NCBI GenBank assembly: GCA_964493505.1
Contig: CAZBNP010000005.1
Location: 1 to 64,000, forward strand
Direction of reading: 5' to 3'
DNA: 64,000 nucleotides
Source of the DNA: Chryseosolibacter sp964493505
GTDB taxonomy: Bacteria > Bacteroidota > Bacteroidia > Cytophagales > Cyclobacteriaceae
In this document: positions 6,067 to 15,209 of the stretch, one piece after another
Layout: every line of letters starts with the position of its first letter
How positions within the stretch are numbered: the first letter of the stretch is position 1
Program-made: the position numbers and the translations under genes
The notes under the pieces: generated by a model
What the model saw: the letters and a program-made list of their open reading frames with translations, nothing else
Databases searched by the model: none
What the model was told of the DNA's origin: nothing

Positions 6067-8403
6067 TTAGCGTTCAGGAATATTGTTCAGGGTATACCAC
6101 GCCTCGGACGACCACAATGGTGAATCATCCTTGCTCCTGAGATCGTCTGACAACCGGAAATACACAACGTGTTCCTTTTTCAATCCGGGGATTTCCAGAT
6201 AAACCCGACGTCTGTCGTCGGATATTTTCGCGGAAGCAATCGTCATTTTCTGAAGGTCCATTTTCGGACCTCCATACCGTTCCGTCGGCAAATACCACCA
6301 CTGTTGTACCAGCCACTCGCTTGCATCGGTGACGCTGTCGTGAAGTGGCTCGGTGAATTCTATTTCAAATCCGCGCGGCTTTACGCGGACTGCAAGCATC
6401 TCAAAAACGGACTTGCCGTTGTACTTCATCCTTTCGAGGCCGTAGCGCTTTTCCTTCCAGCTCCAACCACCTACCATTCCAACACCTCCGACGTACAAGG
6501 CACCGTCAGGTCCCCAGCATAACCTGTTGACCCCTGCTTCAAGTCCCTGGCTGAACCGGAATACCGCACCCTGGTACTCACCATTCACGTTCTCCAGAAA
6601 ATCCCGCTTGATTCCGCCATTGGTTACATCACCGTGTAACATCTGGCCGCGGTAGGGCCCATCTTTCATGATAACAGGCTCGGATGGCGAGTTGCCAATC
6701 TCGCGGTCGGGTAGCCAGATCGCCGGCGGTGCCATTCGTGGTTTCTCTTTCAGCGTATCAGGAAGACCCCAGGCCATTCCAAGGTATTCTCCTTTCTTGA
6801 CGTGAATCAGCTTGTTCGCCGGAAGCCATTGACCCTGGTTGTCGGTAACGAACAACTCATCGTCTACGCCAATGCCTATGCCGTTGGGTGTGCGCAGTCC
6901 ATAGTTTATCCCTTCGTACCTGCCGTCTTTGCTGATGCGAATTGTCTTACCCCGGTCGGGGTGCTGGCGTTGACCATCCATCAATCGCATTGCCATAGAA
7001 AGCGTGACGTAGAAGTATCCGTCTTTATAGACAAGCCCAAAGGCGAATTCATGGAAATCGCCCGTTACCCCCCAGGTATCGCAAACGACTTCGTATTCAT
7101 CGATGATATCATCGCCATCGTGGTCGATAAGTTTCGTCAATTCATGTTTCTGTAGCACGTAAATCTCTCCGTCAACGACTTCTATACCCAGTGGTTCTGC
7201 TAACCCCATTGCTATACGCATAACAGAAATCTTCGCCGTATCGCCCGTTTCGACACCGTCGAGAAGATACACACCTCCCACAGCATCCCATGTGGTGACA
7301 AGAAGTCGCCCATCAGGAAGGAAGGCGAGGCCGCCGACACGCGGTCGAAAATCGGCGGGATGAATTGTCTGGAGCTCATAGGCAGGGTGAACATGGTCCA
7401 GCGGAGCGCCAAATCCGGGTTTCACGGGCCGTTCGTCAATGGTAGCAGGCGCAGCAGAAACGTGCGTTTCGCTTTCTTCGCCTTTCTTCAGCGTAAACAC
7501 ATAATCCACCATGGTACGGATCTCCTTTTCCGAAAGATCCGGATGCGGATTCATGACGGCAGTTCCCCACACGCCCGAGCCTCCCGTTCTGACCCTGGTG
7601 CTCAGGTGCTCGCGGATATCGCGGGTATCGGCATATCGTCCTGCGATGTTCCGGAACGAAGGTCCTACATTGTTGTTCTCCATTTCGTGACACGTCATAC
7701 AATCACTGTTCTCCATCCAATACCTTCCGAGATGATCATATTCCCCGACGACATCGGGAGGATGTTGCGCAGGAAAAGCGTTGAAGTAATCGACAACACG
7801 CGTCGTTCCGTTCCCCGTTAGCGGATGGGTTTTCTGACCCGATATAAAAGACACCTCCACGTTAGCCGGCACTCCCGAAGTCTCGAATATGCGTTCCAGC
7901 CCGGGCCGCTGTGTGTTTGGCGCGCGCGCGAATTCCGGACTTTCGCGAATGCGGACCGTGTCACCTGACGGCAGGATCAGTTCATAGTTGAGAGTGATTC
8001 GACCGTTCGTCAACGTATAACCGCGGTTCAATACACGGACAGGAAGCGGGGCACCACTGGCATGCGCGTGCCAGATCTCCCGATGGCTGCCGTCGGTGAA
8101 ATACGCCGCGCCCCAACTGGTGGGCTGCACGTTCTTTTTGTCGGAATATACCGCTCCCTCCAGCGACACGCCGCCTTTCCAGGCCTTGTACAGCGCACAG
8201 CGCGAAAGGTCGTACGCAACATAGCAAGCGGTGTCCAGGGCAAGCGTGAGCATCCTGGGTTGCTTGTCGAGCACGGATCGGAATACCCATGGATCGTGCG
8301 GACGTTGCGCTTGCTTTTTGTAGACCTCGCCACAGCCCGACAGGATCCATACAGCGAGGAGGAAGTGTATCCACGTTCTCATGGAATAGATTGTACGGGT
8401 CAT
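6067..8403 (-). CDS. Large cytochrome c / beta-propeller dehydrogenase-like lipoprotein
   Basis: 778 residues. A lipoprotein signal ends in ILSGC, and an N-terminal beta-rich region follows. A cytochrome c domain has the haem motif CMTCH near residue 235, with a downstream Met in AVMNPHP as likely axial ligand. Next comes a propeller like PVC-type membrane-bound or sorbosone-type dehydrogenases (GGLAFLPDGRLLVTTWD, GLAEPLGIEVVDGEIYVL, YGLRTPNGIGIGVDDELFVTDNQGQW). The protein ends in a beta-sandwich-like segment. It is probably a periplasm-facing redox enzyme; the substrate is unknown. A second start at 8382 (MRTWIHFLLAVWILSGCG) gives a more typical signal peptide and may be the true one. It stands alone. 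Confidence 0.85.
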   Translation of the reverse strand: MTRTIYSMRTWIHFLLAVWILSGCGEVYKKQAQRPHDPWVFRSVLDKQPRMLTLALDTACYVAYDLSRCALYKAWKGGVSLEGAVYSDKKNVQPTSWGAAYFTDGSHREIWHAHASGAPLPVRVLNRGYTLTNGRITLNYELILPSGDTVRIRESPEFARAPNTQRPGLERIFETSGVPANVEVSFISGQKTHPLTGNGTTRVVDYFNAFPAQHPPDVVGEYDHLGRYWMENSDCMTCHEMENNNVGPSFRNIAGRYADTRDIREHLSTRVRTGGSGVWGTAVMNPHPDLSEKEIRTMVDYVFTLKKGEESETHVSAAPATIDERPVKPGFGAPLDHVHPAYELQTIHPADFRPRVGGLAFLPDGRLLVTTWDAVGGVYLLDGVETGDTAKISVMRIAMGLAEPLGIEVVDGEIYVLQKHELTKLIDHDGDDIIDEYEVVCDTWGVTGDFHEFAFGLVYKDGYFYVTLSMAMRLMDGQRQHPDRGKTIRISKDGRYEGINYGLRTPNGIGIGVDDELFVTDNQGQWLPANKLIHVKKGEYLGMAWGLPDTLKEKPRMAPPAIWLPDREIGNSPSEPVIMKDGPYRGQMLHGDVTNGGIKRDFLENVNGEYQGAVFRFSQGLEAGVNRLCWGPDGALYVGGVGMVGGWSWKEKRYGLERMKYNGKSVFEMLAVRVKPRGFEIEFTEPLHDSVTDASEWLVQQWWYLPTERYGGPKMDLQKMTIASAKISDDRRRVYLEIPGLKKEHVVYFRLSDDLRSKDDSPLWSSEAWYTLNNIPER

Positions 8404-8502
8404 ACGGTTAGCTGATTTTGCGGCATATTTTCAAGGCGAACGAGGCGAAGATATGAAAAGCCATCTGATTGTTCAGGTGAAGGAAGCGCAACGGATAGGT
8501 CG

Positions 8503-9561
8503 TCAGGTGGTCAGCTCACCGGCAATGGGCTGGGCGATCAGCGATTTTGTGCGATCAACCCCGTACTCGCCGAGCAGTACCATTAGCTTGGTGACCGCCG
8601 CTTCCGTGGTCATATCCGCCCCGCCGATCACACCAATGCGCTGGAGGTCTTTGCTGGTCTCATAACGGCCCTGCATAACTCTGCCACCGGGACATTGCGA
8701 AATATTCAGCACAAGAAGTCCCTGGTTGATTGCCTCTTCGAGGATAGAAAGAAATCCCGGCGCAGAGGGTGCGTTGCCGGAGCCAAAAGTCTCAATGATC
8801 AATGCTTTCAATTCCGGTGTAGCCAGTGTTGCCGCAAGCGCTGCGTCCTGCATGCCGGGGAACAGCTTGACGATTGCAATATGGGTGTCCAGTCGGGACA
8901 AAACCCGGAGAGGAGTTGGCGCGGGCGGATGAATGGCCGCGAAGTTGTAGTCAATCTTGACACCTGCCTTTGCCAGTACGGGGTAGTTGCCCGAGTCGAA
9001 CGCATCAAACTGCATGCTCTCAACTTTCTTCGACCGGTTGCCGCGCAACAATTCATGGTTAAAGTATATACACACTTCGGGCACCAGGGCTGCGCCATCG
9101 CTTTTCGCGGAGGCCACTTCAAGTGCGGTAATAAGGTTTTCCCGCGCATCGGACCGCGGCTGACTGATAGGGAGCTGTGCACCGGTAAAAACAACCGGCT
9201 TCGCCAGGCCGCCAAGCATGAAGCTAAGCGCCGAGGCTGTATAAGCCATCGTATCCGTACCGTGAAGAACCACAAAGCCATCATGGGTAGGGTAGTGTTC
9301 CTCTACAATTTGCGCGAGCGTCTGCCAATGCGAGGGTTGAATATTCGATGAATCAATGGGCTCATCAAATGAGATCACCGTCAACTCAAGCGCGAGGTTC
9401 TTCAACGCGGGGAGGTGATGAAGGATCGAACTGAAGTCAAATGGAACGAGTACGCCATTTTGATCATGCGCCATTCCGAACGTGCCGCCGGTATATACAA
9501 TCAATATACTCGCGCGCGTCGCTAAAGGCAATGCCGTATTGATCGTGATCTTGTTTGTCAT
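8503..9561 (-). CDS. ansA: Type I L-asparaginase
   Basis: A 352-residue cytosolic-type asparaginase converting L-asparagine to aspartate and ammonia. The first catalytic threonine lies in ILIVYTGGTFGMA and the second in VVLHGTDTMAYTAS, with the following FTGAQLPISQPRSDARENL conserved in type I enzymes. There is no signal peptide. I chose the ATG at 9561 (MTNKITINTALP); a longer frame from 9633 adds residues without homology. It is not obviously in an operon, since the TatD gene starts 880 bp away and ends 116 bp upstream. Confidence 0.92.
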   Translation of the reverse strand: MTNKITINTALPLATRASILIVYTGGTFGMAHDQNGVLVPFDFSSILHHLPALKNLALELTVISFDEPIDSSNIQPSHWQTLAQIVEEHYPTHDGFVVLHGTDTMAYTASALSFMLGGLAKPVVFTGAQLPISQPRSDARENLITALEVASAKSDGAALVPEVCIYFNHELLRGNRSKKVESMQFDAFDSGNYPVLAKAGVKIDYNFAAIHPPAPTPLRVLSRLDTHIAIVKLFPGMQDAALAATLATPELKALIIETFGSGNAPSAPGFLSILEEAINQGLLVLNISQCPGGRVMQGRYETSKDLQRIGVIGGADMTTEAAVTKLMVLLGEYGVDRTKSLIAQPIAGELTT

Positions 9562-9677
9562 CGGAAACCTGTATTCATTTTCATGCTGGATTCTGTCTGT
9601 ACTAGCCCATCGAAGGTTCAGCAAACTTAACAAATCTTCACAAGTCGACTCAGGATCGTCAGCGCACGGAACCGGAG

Positions 9678-10442
9678 TTAACCAAACACCTTCACCCCAT
9701 TTTCCGTTGTCACCTTCATAATTTTTTCAACGGACATTTTCATGATATCCGCAACTTTTTGGGCGATCAAAGGGATGTATGACGGCTCGTTTCTTTTTCC
9801 GCGGTGTGGTACGGGTGCGAGGTATGGACTGTCGGTTTCAAGGACGATGCGATCCAGCGGAACGGAAGGCAACACCGTATCCAGCCCTCCATTCTTGAAT
9901 GTAACCACGCCGCCGATACCGAGATAAAAACCGAGCTTAGCGATCTTTTCAGCCTGCTCTGCCGATCCTGTGAAGCAGTGGAATATACCCGTAAGCTTCC
10001 CATCCTGAAGGTGCTCCACCATTTCAATTGTTTCATCGAGGCTCTCCCGACAGTGAATCACGATGGGGTAACCAAAATCGAGCGCCCACCTGACCTGTAT
10101 CCGGAATGCTTCGCATTGACTTTCCCAGAAAGTCGTGTCCCAGTACCGATCGGTACCGATCTCGCCGACGGCAGCAAACTTCCTCTTCGCAAGCCACTCT
10201 TCAACGACATACAACTCACGTTCGAAATTCTTCTTGACCGAGCATGGGTGTAATCCCATCATCGCGTGACATCCGGAATGGCGGCTCTCAACCTCCATCA
10301 TCGCGTCAATCGATGTGCTGTCGACGTTGGGCATATACACTGTGCTGACGTTTTTTTCCCGGCAGCGTTCCAGCATATCCTGCCTGTCTTGTAAAAACTC
10401 TTTCGCGTAAATATGCGCGTGTGTATCGACCCAATGATTCAT
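9678..10442 (-). CDS. TatD family metal-dependent hydrolase (putative DNase)
   Basis: A 254-residue TIM-barrel amidohydrolase. Metal ligands are visible in WVDTHAHIYAKEF (HxH), in VGEIGTDRYW (Glu), in PIVIHCRESLDETIE (His), in GIFHCFTGSAEQAEK (His) and in LETDSPYLAPVPHRGKRNEP (Asp). TatD proteins have 3'-5' exonuclease activity on DNA and RNA; the cellular role varies. Length and motif order are canonical. Confidence 0.94.
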   Translation of the reverse strand: MNHWVDTHAHIYAKEFLQDRQDMLERCREKNVSTVYMPNVDSTSIDAMMEVESRHSGCHAMMGLHPCSVKKNFERELYVVEEWLAKRKFAAVGEIGTDRYWDTTFWESQCEAFRIQVRWALDFGYPIVIHCRESLDETIEMVEHLQDGKLTGIFHCFTGSAEQAEKIAKLGFYLGIGGVVTFKNGGLDTVLPSVPLDRIVLETDSPYLAPVPHRGKRNEPSYIPLIAQKVADIMKMSVEKIMKVTTENGVKVFG

Positions 10443-10501
10443 GACGGATTAATCAATTCAAATATCTGATAAGCAACGGAGATTAGAAAGTGTTACGGAG
10501 C

Positions 10502-11569
10502 CTACATCGCTAGCGCCAGCTTCACCGCTTCGCCAAGTAAGCGATTTTTCCCCGCAAGCGTAAATCCCGAATACTTCGTACTCTCGATCAGAGCAAGCGA
10601 GAGGTCGAGGTCGCGCTGTCTCATAGAGAACGCGACACCTCTTTCCATGAGGCTGTCGGCAATATACTCCTGCTCGGTCTGTCCGGGCGTCGGTACAAAG
10701 ATCGCCTTCTTGCCCAACGCCTGCATATCCATCACCGTACTATAACCGCTTCTGGCAACCACAATTGCCGCGGAAGCAATCAGCTCCTGCAAGTCCGCAG
10801 AAGTCATCACATTAACGATGCGTGTGTCTTCGGGTTCCTCGCCGTCGGACGCCAGTCCCCTGACTAACCGAAACGCAAGACTTGACGACACCAATTGAGG
10901 GACAAGCGCGTTTTCAAAAGTCGACCGCTGTGGTTCCGGGCCTGACAGGATTGCCAGCACATCGAGGGACGTCTCAGGCGGTTGTTCGCCCCTTTCAAAA
11001 CGCGACAGCCATCCCACAAAATCCGTTGGAGTCCTGAAACTGAATTCGCCAAACGATATCAGCGCTCCGGCGAGCGAATCTCCTGCGGGAAAGTCCGGGA
11101 TCCAGCACCGGTCAAATCTGTTGATGAATCGAGCGGCGGCATTTCTAACGACTCCTTGCAGCAGTCCGAACCGTTTGGGCATCAGCACGTTGCTTTGATG
11201 TGTTATCAGTACCGAAGGCACTCGTCGTGACCAGCACCCATAGCGGTTGTCAGAAATCACCAGGTCAACCGATTCCGACGCGACAAGCGATTCGAGCGCC
11301 CGGTGCTCCCGCCGGATTACGCTGATAAAGTGAGGAACCTGCTTCGCCATGCTCAGCGTCATGGATCCGTTCGAAGGATACCTCGGCGCATAGCCCGGCA
11401 GGGAGAAGAACCGATGGTCCGGCAGCTCTCTCCTGAGTAAAGCGAGGGCATCGCCGCTTCCGGCAATGAGTACCTCGCATCCATGCCGTTCGAATTCCCG
11501 GATCACGGGGATACACCGGGTTGCATGACCAAGACCCCAGTCGAGCGGTGTGATGAGAATGCGTTTCAT
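10502..11569 (-). CDS. Glycosyltransferase (GT-B, MurG/UGT-like)
   Basis: 355 residues. The N-terminal ILITPLDWGLGHATRCIPVIREFERHGCEVLIAGSG matches MJ1255-type and UDP-glycosyltransferase-like proteins. The C-terminal nucleotide-sugar region includes VVARSGYSTVMDMQALGKKAIFVPTPGQTEQEYIADSLMERG, like the MurG/GT28 donor site. Its start overlaps the stop of the deacetylase gene by 4 bp, which indicates translational coupling. Product and acceptor are unknown; a cell-envelope glycan or glycolipid is likely from the neighbours. Confidence 0.87.
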   Translation of the reverse strand: MKRILITPLDWGLGHATRCIPVIREFERHGCEVLIAGSGDALALLRRELPDHRFFSLPGYAPRYPSNGSMTLSMAKQVPHFISVIRREHRALESLVASESVDLVISDNRYGCWSRRVPSVLITHQSNVLMPKRFGLLQGVVRNAAARFINRFDRCWIPDFPAGDSLAGALISFGEFSFRTPTDFVGWLSRFERGEQPPETSLDVLAILSGPEPQRSTFENALVPQLVSSSLAFRLVRGLASDGEEPEDTRIVNVMTSADLQELIASAAIVVARSGYSTVMDMQALGKKAIFVPTPGQTEQEYIADSLMERGVAFSMRQRDLDLSLALIESTKYSGFTLAGKNRLLGEAVKLALAM

Positions 11570-12210
11570 CGATATCCTGTAGTGGGAAGTGGTTCAAAGC
11601 GGTAATCCAATCCGGCGAAGTGATCGATCAGTCGCGGCAAAACGTATTCCATGTTCCGCTGTGCTTTCAGGCTGTCGTGAAAGACGACGATTGATCCGGG
11701 CCGGCACGCACGGATACTTTGTTTCAGGCATCGTTCCGTCGACAGCGATTGATTGTAATCGCGGGAAAGCGCGTCCCACATGATAATACGATAGTTGCTG
11801 AGTAAACGGATCTGGGTCCGGCTAATCCGGCCGTATGGCGGACGGAACAGTCGCGTCGGTTGCGGCAACCCGGCACTTGCCGCAAGCTGATCGAATGCCA
11901 CTGTGTTGGCGAGGTATGCGTCTGCTCTTGTACCCCAGCCGTTCAGGTGATTTACGGTATGGTTACCAACGGTATGACCCTGCGCAATAACTTCACGGAA
12001 TACAGCAGGATGCTTGTCAATATTATCGCCGATACAAAAGAATGTCGCGCGGGCTTCCACGCGCGCGAGCTGTTCCAGCACAAATTCGGTAGGGCCAGGC
12101 ACAGGACCGTCGTCGAATGTCAGGTACAGCGTTTTAACGTCGGCGGGCATACGCCACACAAGTGAGGGATAAAGCAGTGGAAGGACAGACGGTGTTCGGT
12201 GCGGAATCAT
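11566..12210 (-). CDS. Polysaccharide deacetylase (NodB homology domain)
   Basis: A 214-residue carbohydrate esterase 4-type protein. Motif 1 is TLYLTFDDGPVPGPTEFVL (catalytic and metal Asp), motif 2 is GNHTVNHLNGW (HxxxH metal ligands), motif 3 is RLFRPPYGRI, and IIMWDALSRDYNQ and SIVVFHDSLKAQRNM hold motifs 4 and 5. It should remove N-acetyl groups from an amino-sugar polymer such as peptidoglycan or a surface glycan. No signal peptide is evident. It overlaps both neighbours by 4 bp. Confidence 0.92.
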   Translation of the reverse strand: MIPHRTPSVLPLLYPSLVWRMPADVKTLYLTFDDGPVPGPTEFVLEQLARVEARATFFCIGDNIDKHPAVFREVIAQGHTVGNHTVNHLNGWGTRADAYLANTVAFDQLAASAGLPQPTRLFRPPYGRISRTQIRLLSNYRIIMWDALSRDYNQSLSTERCLKQSIRACRPGSIVVFHDSLKAQRNMEYVLPRLIDHFAGLDYRFEPLPTTGYR

Positions 12211-13433
12211 CCCACCCGGCAGGAAAGAATCGTTATATCATCCTGATAGCCTTTCTTTCCTTTAAAGACATCAAGCGCGACAATAATATCCTGATGAATG
12301 GTCTTGAGATCCTTGGTGTAGATATCGTCCTGGCTGAAGTACCCGGTTATCCGCTCGACCCCAAACTCCTGCCCTTTCTCATTCACCGTCTCCGTCACGC
12401 CGTCGGTATAACAGAAAAGCAAAAAGTCATCGAGGTCGGTGATGAAGCCTTCGTTGAGGAACGGAAGAGGGTGCATAGCCCCGAGCACTGTCGAACCGTC
12501 TTCGAGCAGGCGCAACCCCGAACGTTTATCCCACAAAATGGGTGGATTATGTCCCGCGTTCACATAGACCATCGTCTTCAAATGAATATCGTAGATTGCG
12601 GCAAAACAGGTGATGAATTTCTCGCCTTTCGTATTTTCGAGTACCTGGAAATTTAACGCCTCAATGATATCGGTAAGATTTGGAGTCTGCCGCAACAACG
12701 TACGCAGCGAAGCCTGAAAATTCGACATCATAAGCGCAGCGGCAACGCCCTTTCCGCTCACATCAGCGATACAGATAAGGAACTGATTCTTGTTGATTGG
12801 AATATAGTCGTAGTAATCGCCACCCACCATGTCGTGCGGCAGATAGCTCGCCTCAACCTTCAGGATATCAGTATCCGGAAGCGACTCGGGAAACAGAAAT
12901 TGCTGAACATCGCTTGCGATCTCCAACTCTTTCCTGTACGCTTCCTGTGCGAGTTGCTTGTTAGCAAGCTTCTTGTTCTCGATAGCGACGATAATAATGT
13001 TGCTCAGCGCCTGGATAAACCTCAGCCCTCTTTCTTCGACGTGGCCGAATTCATCCTTGTCTACACCGCCTACGAACACCAGCGCCAGGGTAGTGCTCTT
13101 GTGTGTGACAGGGATCACAATATCGAACTCAGTGAATTCACAATCGTCAAACTCCTTCAGGTGTGTGATATCCTGAATGGTTTTGAACGCCGGCAGCAAT
13201 CGCACAGACTGAAAATGATGGTCGGTTCCAAAGCTCGCTTTGCAGTTCCACTCGTCGTCAAGTACGAACAATGCCAATCGTTTGATCTGGAGATTCGATC
13301 GCAGGGTGAAATTATAGATCTTGTACAACGAAGCAGCCGGCAGGTTACTGTTAATAGCCTGCGTGATCTCGAGTAATGCGTTGAGCTCGAGCTCCTTGAT
13401 TTCAAACTGCTTCCTAAGATCTTCCTGAGTCAT
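12207..13433 (-). CDS. GAF-like domain PP2C/SpoIIE serine phosphatase
   Basis: 408 residues: a short N-terminal helix (KQFEIKELELNALLEITQAINSN), a GAF-like sensor to about residue 180, a linker coiled coil (KKLANKQLAQEAYRKELEIA), and a SpoIIE-type PP2C domain. Its metal motifs are MVGGDYYDYIPINKNQF, CIADVSGKGVAAALMMS, NAGHNPPIL and CYTDGVTETVNEKGQEFG. Such RsbU/RsbP-like proteins dephosphorylate anti-sigma antagonists or other phosphoproteins. No anti-sigma partner lies nearby. Its stop overlaps the deacetylase start, so it heads a three-gene coupled operon. What it senses is unknown. Confidence 0.92.
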   Translation of the reverse strand: MTQEDLRKQFEIKELELNALLEITQAINSNLPAASLYKIYNFTLRSNLQIKRLALFVLDDEWNCKASFGTDHHFQSVRLLPAFKTIQDITHLKEFDDCEFTEFDIVIPVTHKSTTLALVFVGGVDKDEFGHVEERGLRFIQALSNIIIVAIENKKLANKQLAQEAYRKELEIASDVQQFLFPESLPDTDILKVEASYLPHDMVGGDYYDYIPINKNQFLICIADVSGKGVAAALMMSNFQASLRTLLRQTPNLTDIIEALNFQVLENTKGEKFITCFAAIYDIHLKTMVYVNAGHNPPILWDKRSGLRLLEDGSTVLGAMHPLPFLNEGFITDLDDFLLFCYTDGVTETVNEKGQEFGVERITGYFSQDDIYTKDLKTIHQDIIVALDVFKGKKGYQDDITILSCRVG

Positions 13434-13478
13434 ATAATTTTCCCGGACAAAGGTAAAAATAACCTTGAAGAATCAGTG

Positions 13479-14576
13479 TCAGCGCGGCCTGAAGACGCGG
13501 TTTTTCCATTCAAACGGCCTGAAAAACGACACAGCCGCCACGGCTATTACGTAAATAGGATAAGTGACCTGAAGCACGATGAACCCGGCCCATTTCCAGC
13601 GGGTATCGAGGAATTTACACACCTGAAGCAGGAAGGCAGCCTCAAGAATTATTTTCAGGGAAATGAGAAAGAGCGACTGTTGTACAGCGGGCGTGAACAG
13701 ATACATCCAGTTACCCATAAATGCGAGTTGAAATACGACTACCAGCACCGCCATAGTCCGGGTATGAAGAGAGGTGTTATGTCTCCATTTCGACGCCCAC
13801 CGTATCCGCTGATTGAGAAATGTCTGTACATCTGGCTGAGGCTTGGTCGTGACAACGCTTTCCGGCGCATAGAGAAACTTTACGCCGCCTGGATAACGCT
13901 CCTGCATTTTCCTCATCAGGAACTCATCATCGCCGGAAGGTATCGCAGCATTTCCCACATAGCCTTTAACTTCTGAAAACGCCTTCTTCCGGAAGGCCAG
14001 GTTTGCACCGTTGCACATCGTCGGAAAACCCAGGGAGGCGGTGGACGCCGCTGTTCCGATCAGGCTTGCGAACTCCATGCCCTGTAATGTCGCAAAGAAG
14101 GATCCGTCGCCTTCCATCCTCACGCCGCCAGCGAGAAACTCCAGTCCCCTTTCGCGGAATGCCTCGCGGATATGCTTCAACCAGTCCGTGGGCACTTTAC
14201 AATCAGCATCGGTAGTGGCGATTATCGACCCCCTGGAAGCTCGTATTCCGGCGGTAATAGCATCTTTCTTCCCATTCCCCAGGCTGTTGATCACGCGGAC
14301 ATTCTTCGTATTGCTGCTCGCCGCCGTTGTGAGCGTAGCGTCGTCAGAATCGTCGTTGACAACGAGCACTTCGAAATTCCCGTATTCCTGGTGAGCGAGG
14401 CTGTCGAGCAGCCCCGAGATGGTACTTTCCTCATTTCGCGCCGCCACGATCACTGAAATGAGCGGCTCCTTCCCTCCCCTGCTCACCTTTGACGGCTCAA
14501 CAGACCGATTCCAGCCGACAAGCGCCGCAATCAGAAAAAGGAAATAGACTACGAAAAGTACTGTCAGTAATACCAT
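13479..14576 (-). CDS. Glycosyltransferase family 2, membrane-bound
   Basis: About 365 residues from the ATG at 14576. An N-terminal membrane helix (VLLTVLFVVYFLFLIAALV) precedes a GT-A domain with LISVIVAARNEESTISGLLDSL, VVNDDSDDATL, the DxD-like TTDADCKVP, and the acceptor-site motif FLNQRIRWASKW. Two or three C-terminal membrane helices follow. This is the architecture of processive or lipid-linked-sugar GT2 enzymes. It is divergent from ruvC, whose chosen start lies 3 bp away, so the two share a control region that must lie inside coding sequence. Confidence 0.9.
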   Translation of the reverse strand: MVLLTVLFVVYFLFLIAALVGWNRSVEPSKVSRGGKEPLISVIVAARNEESTISGLLDSLAHQEYGNFEVLVVNDDSDDATLTTAASSNTKNVRVINSLGNGKKDAITAGIRASRGSIIATTDADCKVPTDWLKHIREAFRERGLEFLAGGVRMEGDGSFFATLQGMEFASLIGTAASTASLGFPTMCNGANLAFRKKAFSEVKGYVGNAAIPSGDDEFLMRKMQERYPGGVKFLYAPESVVTTKPQPDVQTFLNQRIRWASKWRHNTSLHTRTMAVLVVVFQLAFMGNWMYLFTPAVQQSLFLISLKIILEAAFLLQVCKFLDTRWKWAGFIVLQVTYPIYVIAVAAVSFFRPFEWKNRVFRPR

Positions 14577-14578
14577 CA

Positions 14579-15199
14579 ATGCGATTTCAAAAAGTTACCC
14601 GGCCTGCCTATCTTGTGACCGTGGGAAAAACAGTCAGGGAAAAGATCATACTGGGACTCGATCCGGGCACAAACATAATGGGCTACGGACTTATTTCTAT
14701 AAAAGGAAGCTCCCTTCATCTGCTGCAATTTGGTGTAATTCATCTAAACAAGTACGCAGGCCATGAACTCAAGCTAAAAAAGATCTTTGAAAGGGTTACG
14801 GGCCTGGTTGATGAATTCCACCCTGATGAAGTCGCGCTGGAGGCTCCTTTCTTTGGAAAGAACGTACAATCGATGCTAAAACTGGGGAGGGCGCAAGGTG
14901 TAGCCATGTCCGCGGCACTCTCACGCGAAATCCCCATCGTAGAATATGCCCCGCGAAAGATAAAGCAGTCAGTAACAGGCAATGGCAATGCCTCCAAGGA
15001 GCAAGTCGCGAAAATGCTGATGACCCTGCTCACCATCAGGGAGCTTCCCAAGCTACTCGACGCGACCGATGCGCTGGCGGTAGCGGTTTGTCATTACTAC
15101 CAGAGGCGAATGCCAAAAGGAGGTACTAAGTCGTGGGAAGCGTTTCTGAAGGAAAATCCTACGCGCGTGAAGCCGACTCCGGCCTCCGGCACCCGCTGA
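14579..15199 (+). CDS. ruvC: Crossover junction endodeoxyribonuclease RuvC
   Basis: Holliday-junction resolvase. The catalytic acidic residues sit in IILGLDPGTNIMGYG, VALEAPFFGKNVQS and DATDALAVAVCHYYQ, and the central KSVTGNGNASKEQV-like segment (KQSVTGNGNASKEQVAKML) is typical. From the ATG at 14579 the product has 206 residues. The family usually begins within a few residues of KIILGLDPG, so a GTG near 14621 may be the real start. The frame is open further upstream, but that stretch overlaps the divergent GT2 gene and is unlikely to be coding. Confidence 0.93.
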   Translation: MRFQKVTRPAYLVTVGKTVREKIILGLDPGTNIMGYGLISIKGSSLHLLQFGVIHLNKYAGHELKLKKIFERVTGLVDEFHPDEVALEAPFFGKNVQSMLKLGRAQGVAMSAALSREIPIVEYAPRKIKQSVTGNGNASKEQVAKMLMTLLTIRELPKLLDATDALAVAVCHYYQRRMPKGGTKSWEAFLKENPTRVKPTPASGTR

Positions 15200-15209
15200 C
15201 AATTCCGCC

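Noticed and set aside
521..8403. The accessory strip as an intact polysaccharide-utilisation locus
   Set aside because: SusC, SusD and the sigma factor are all broken and no glycoside hydrolase gene is present.
8695..9351. A 218-codon plus-strand frame within the asparaginase gene
   Set aside because: It is antisense to well-supported catalytic motifs and has no signal peptide or domain.
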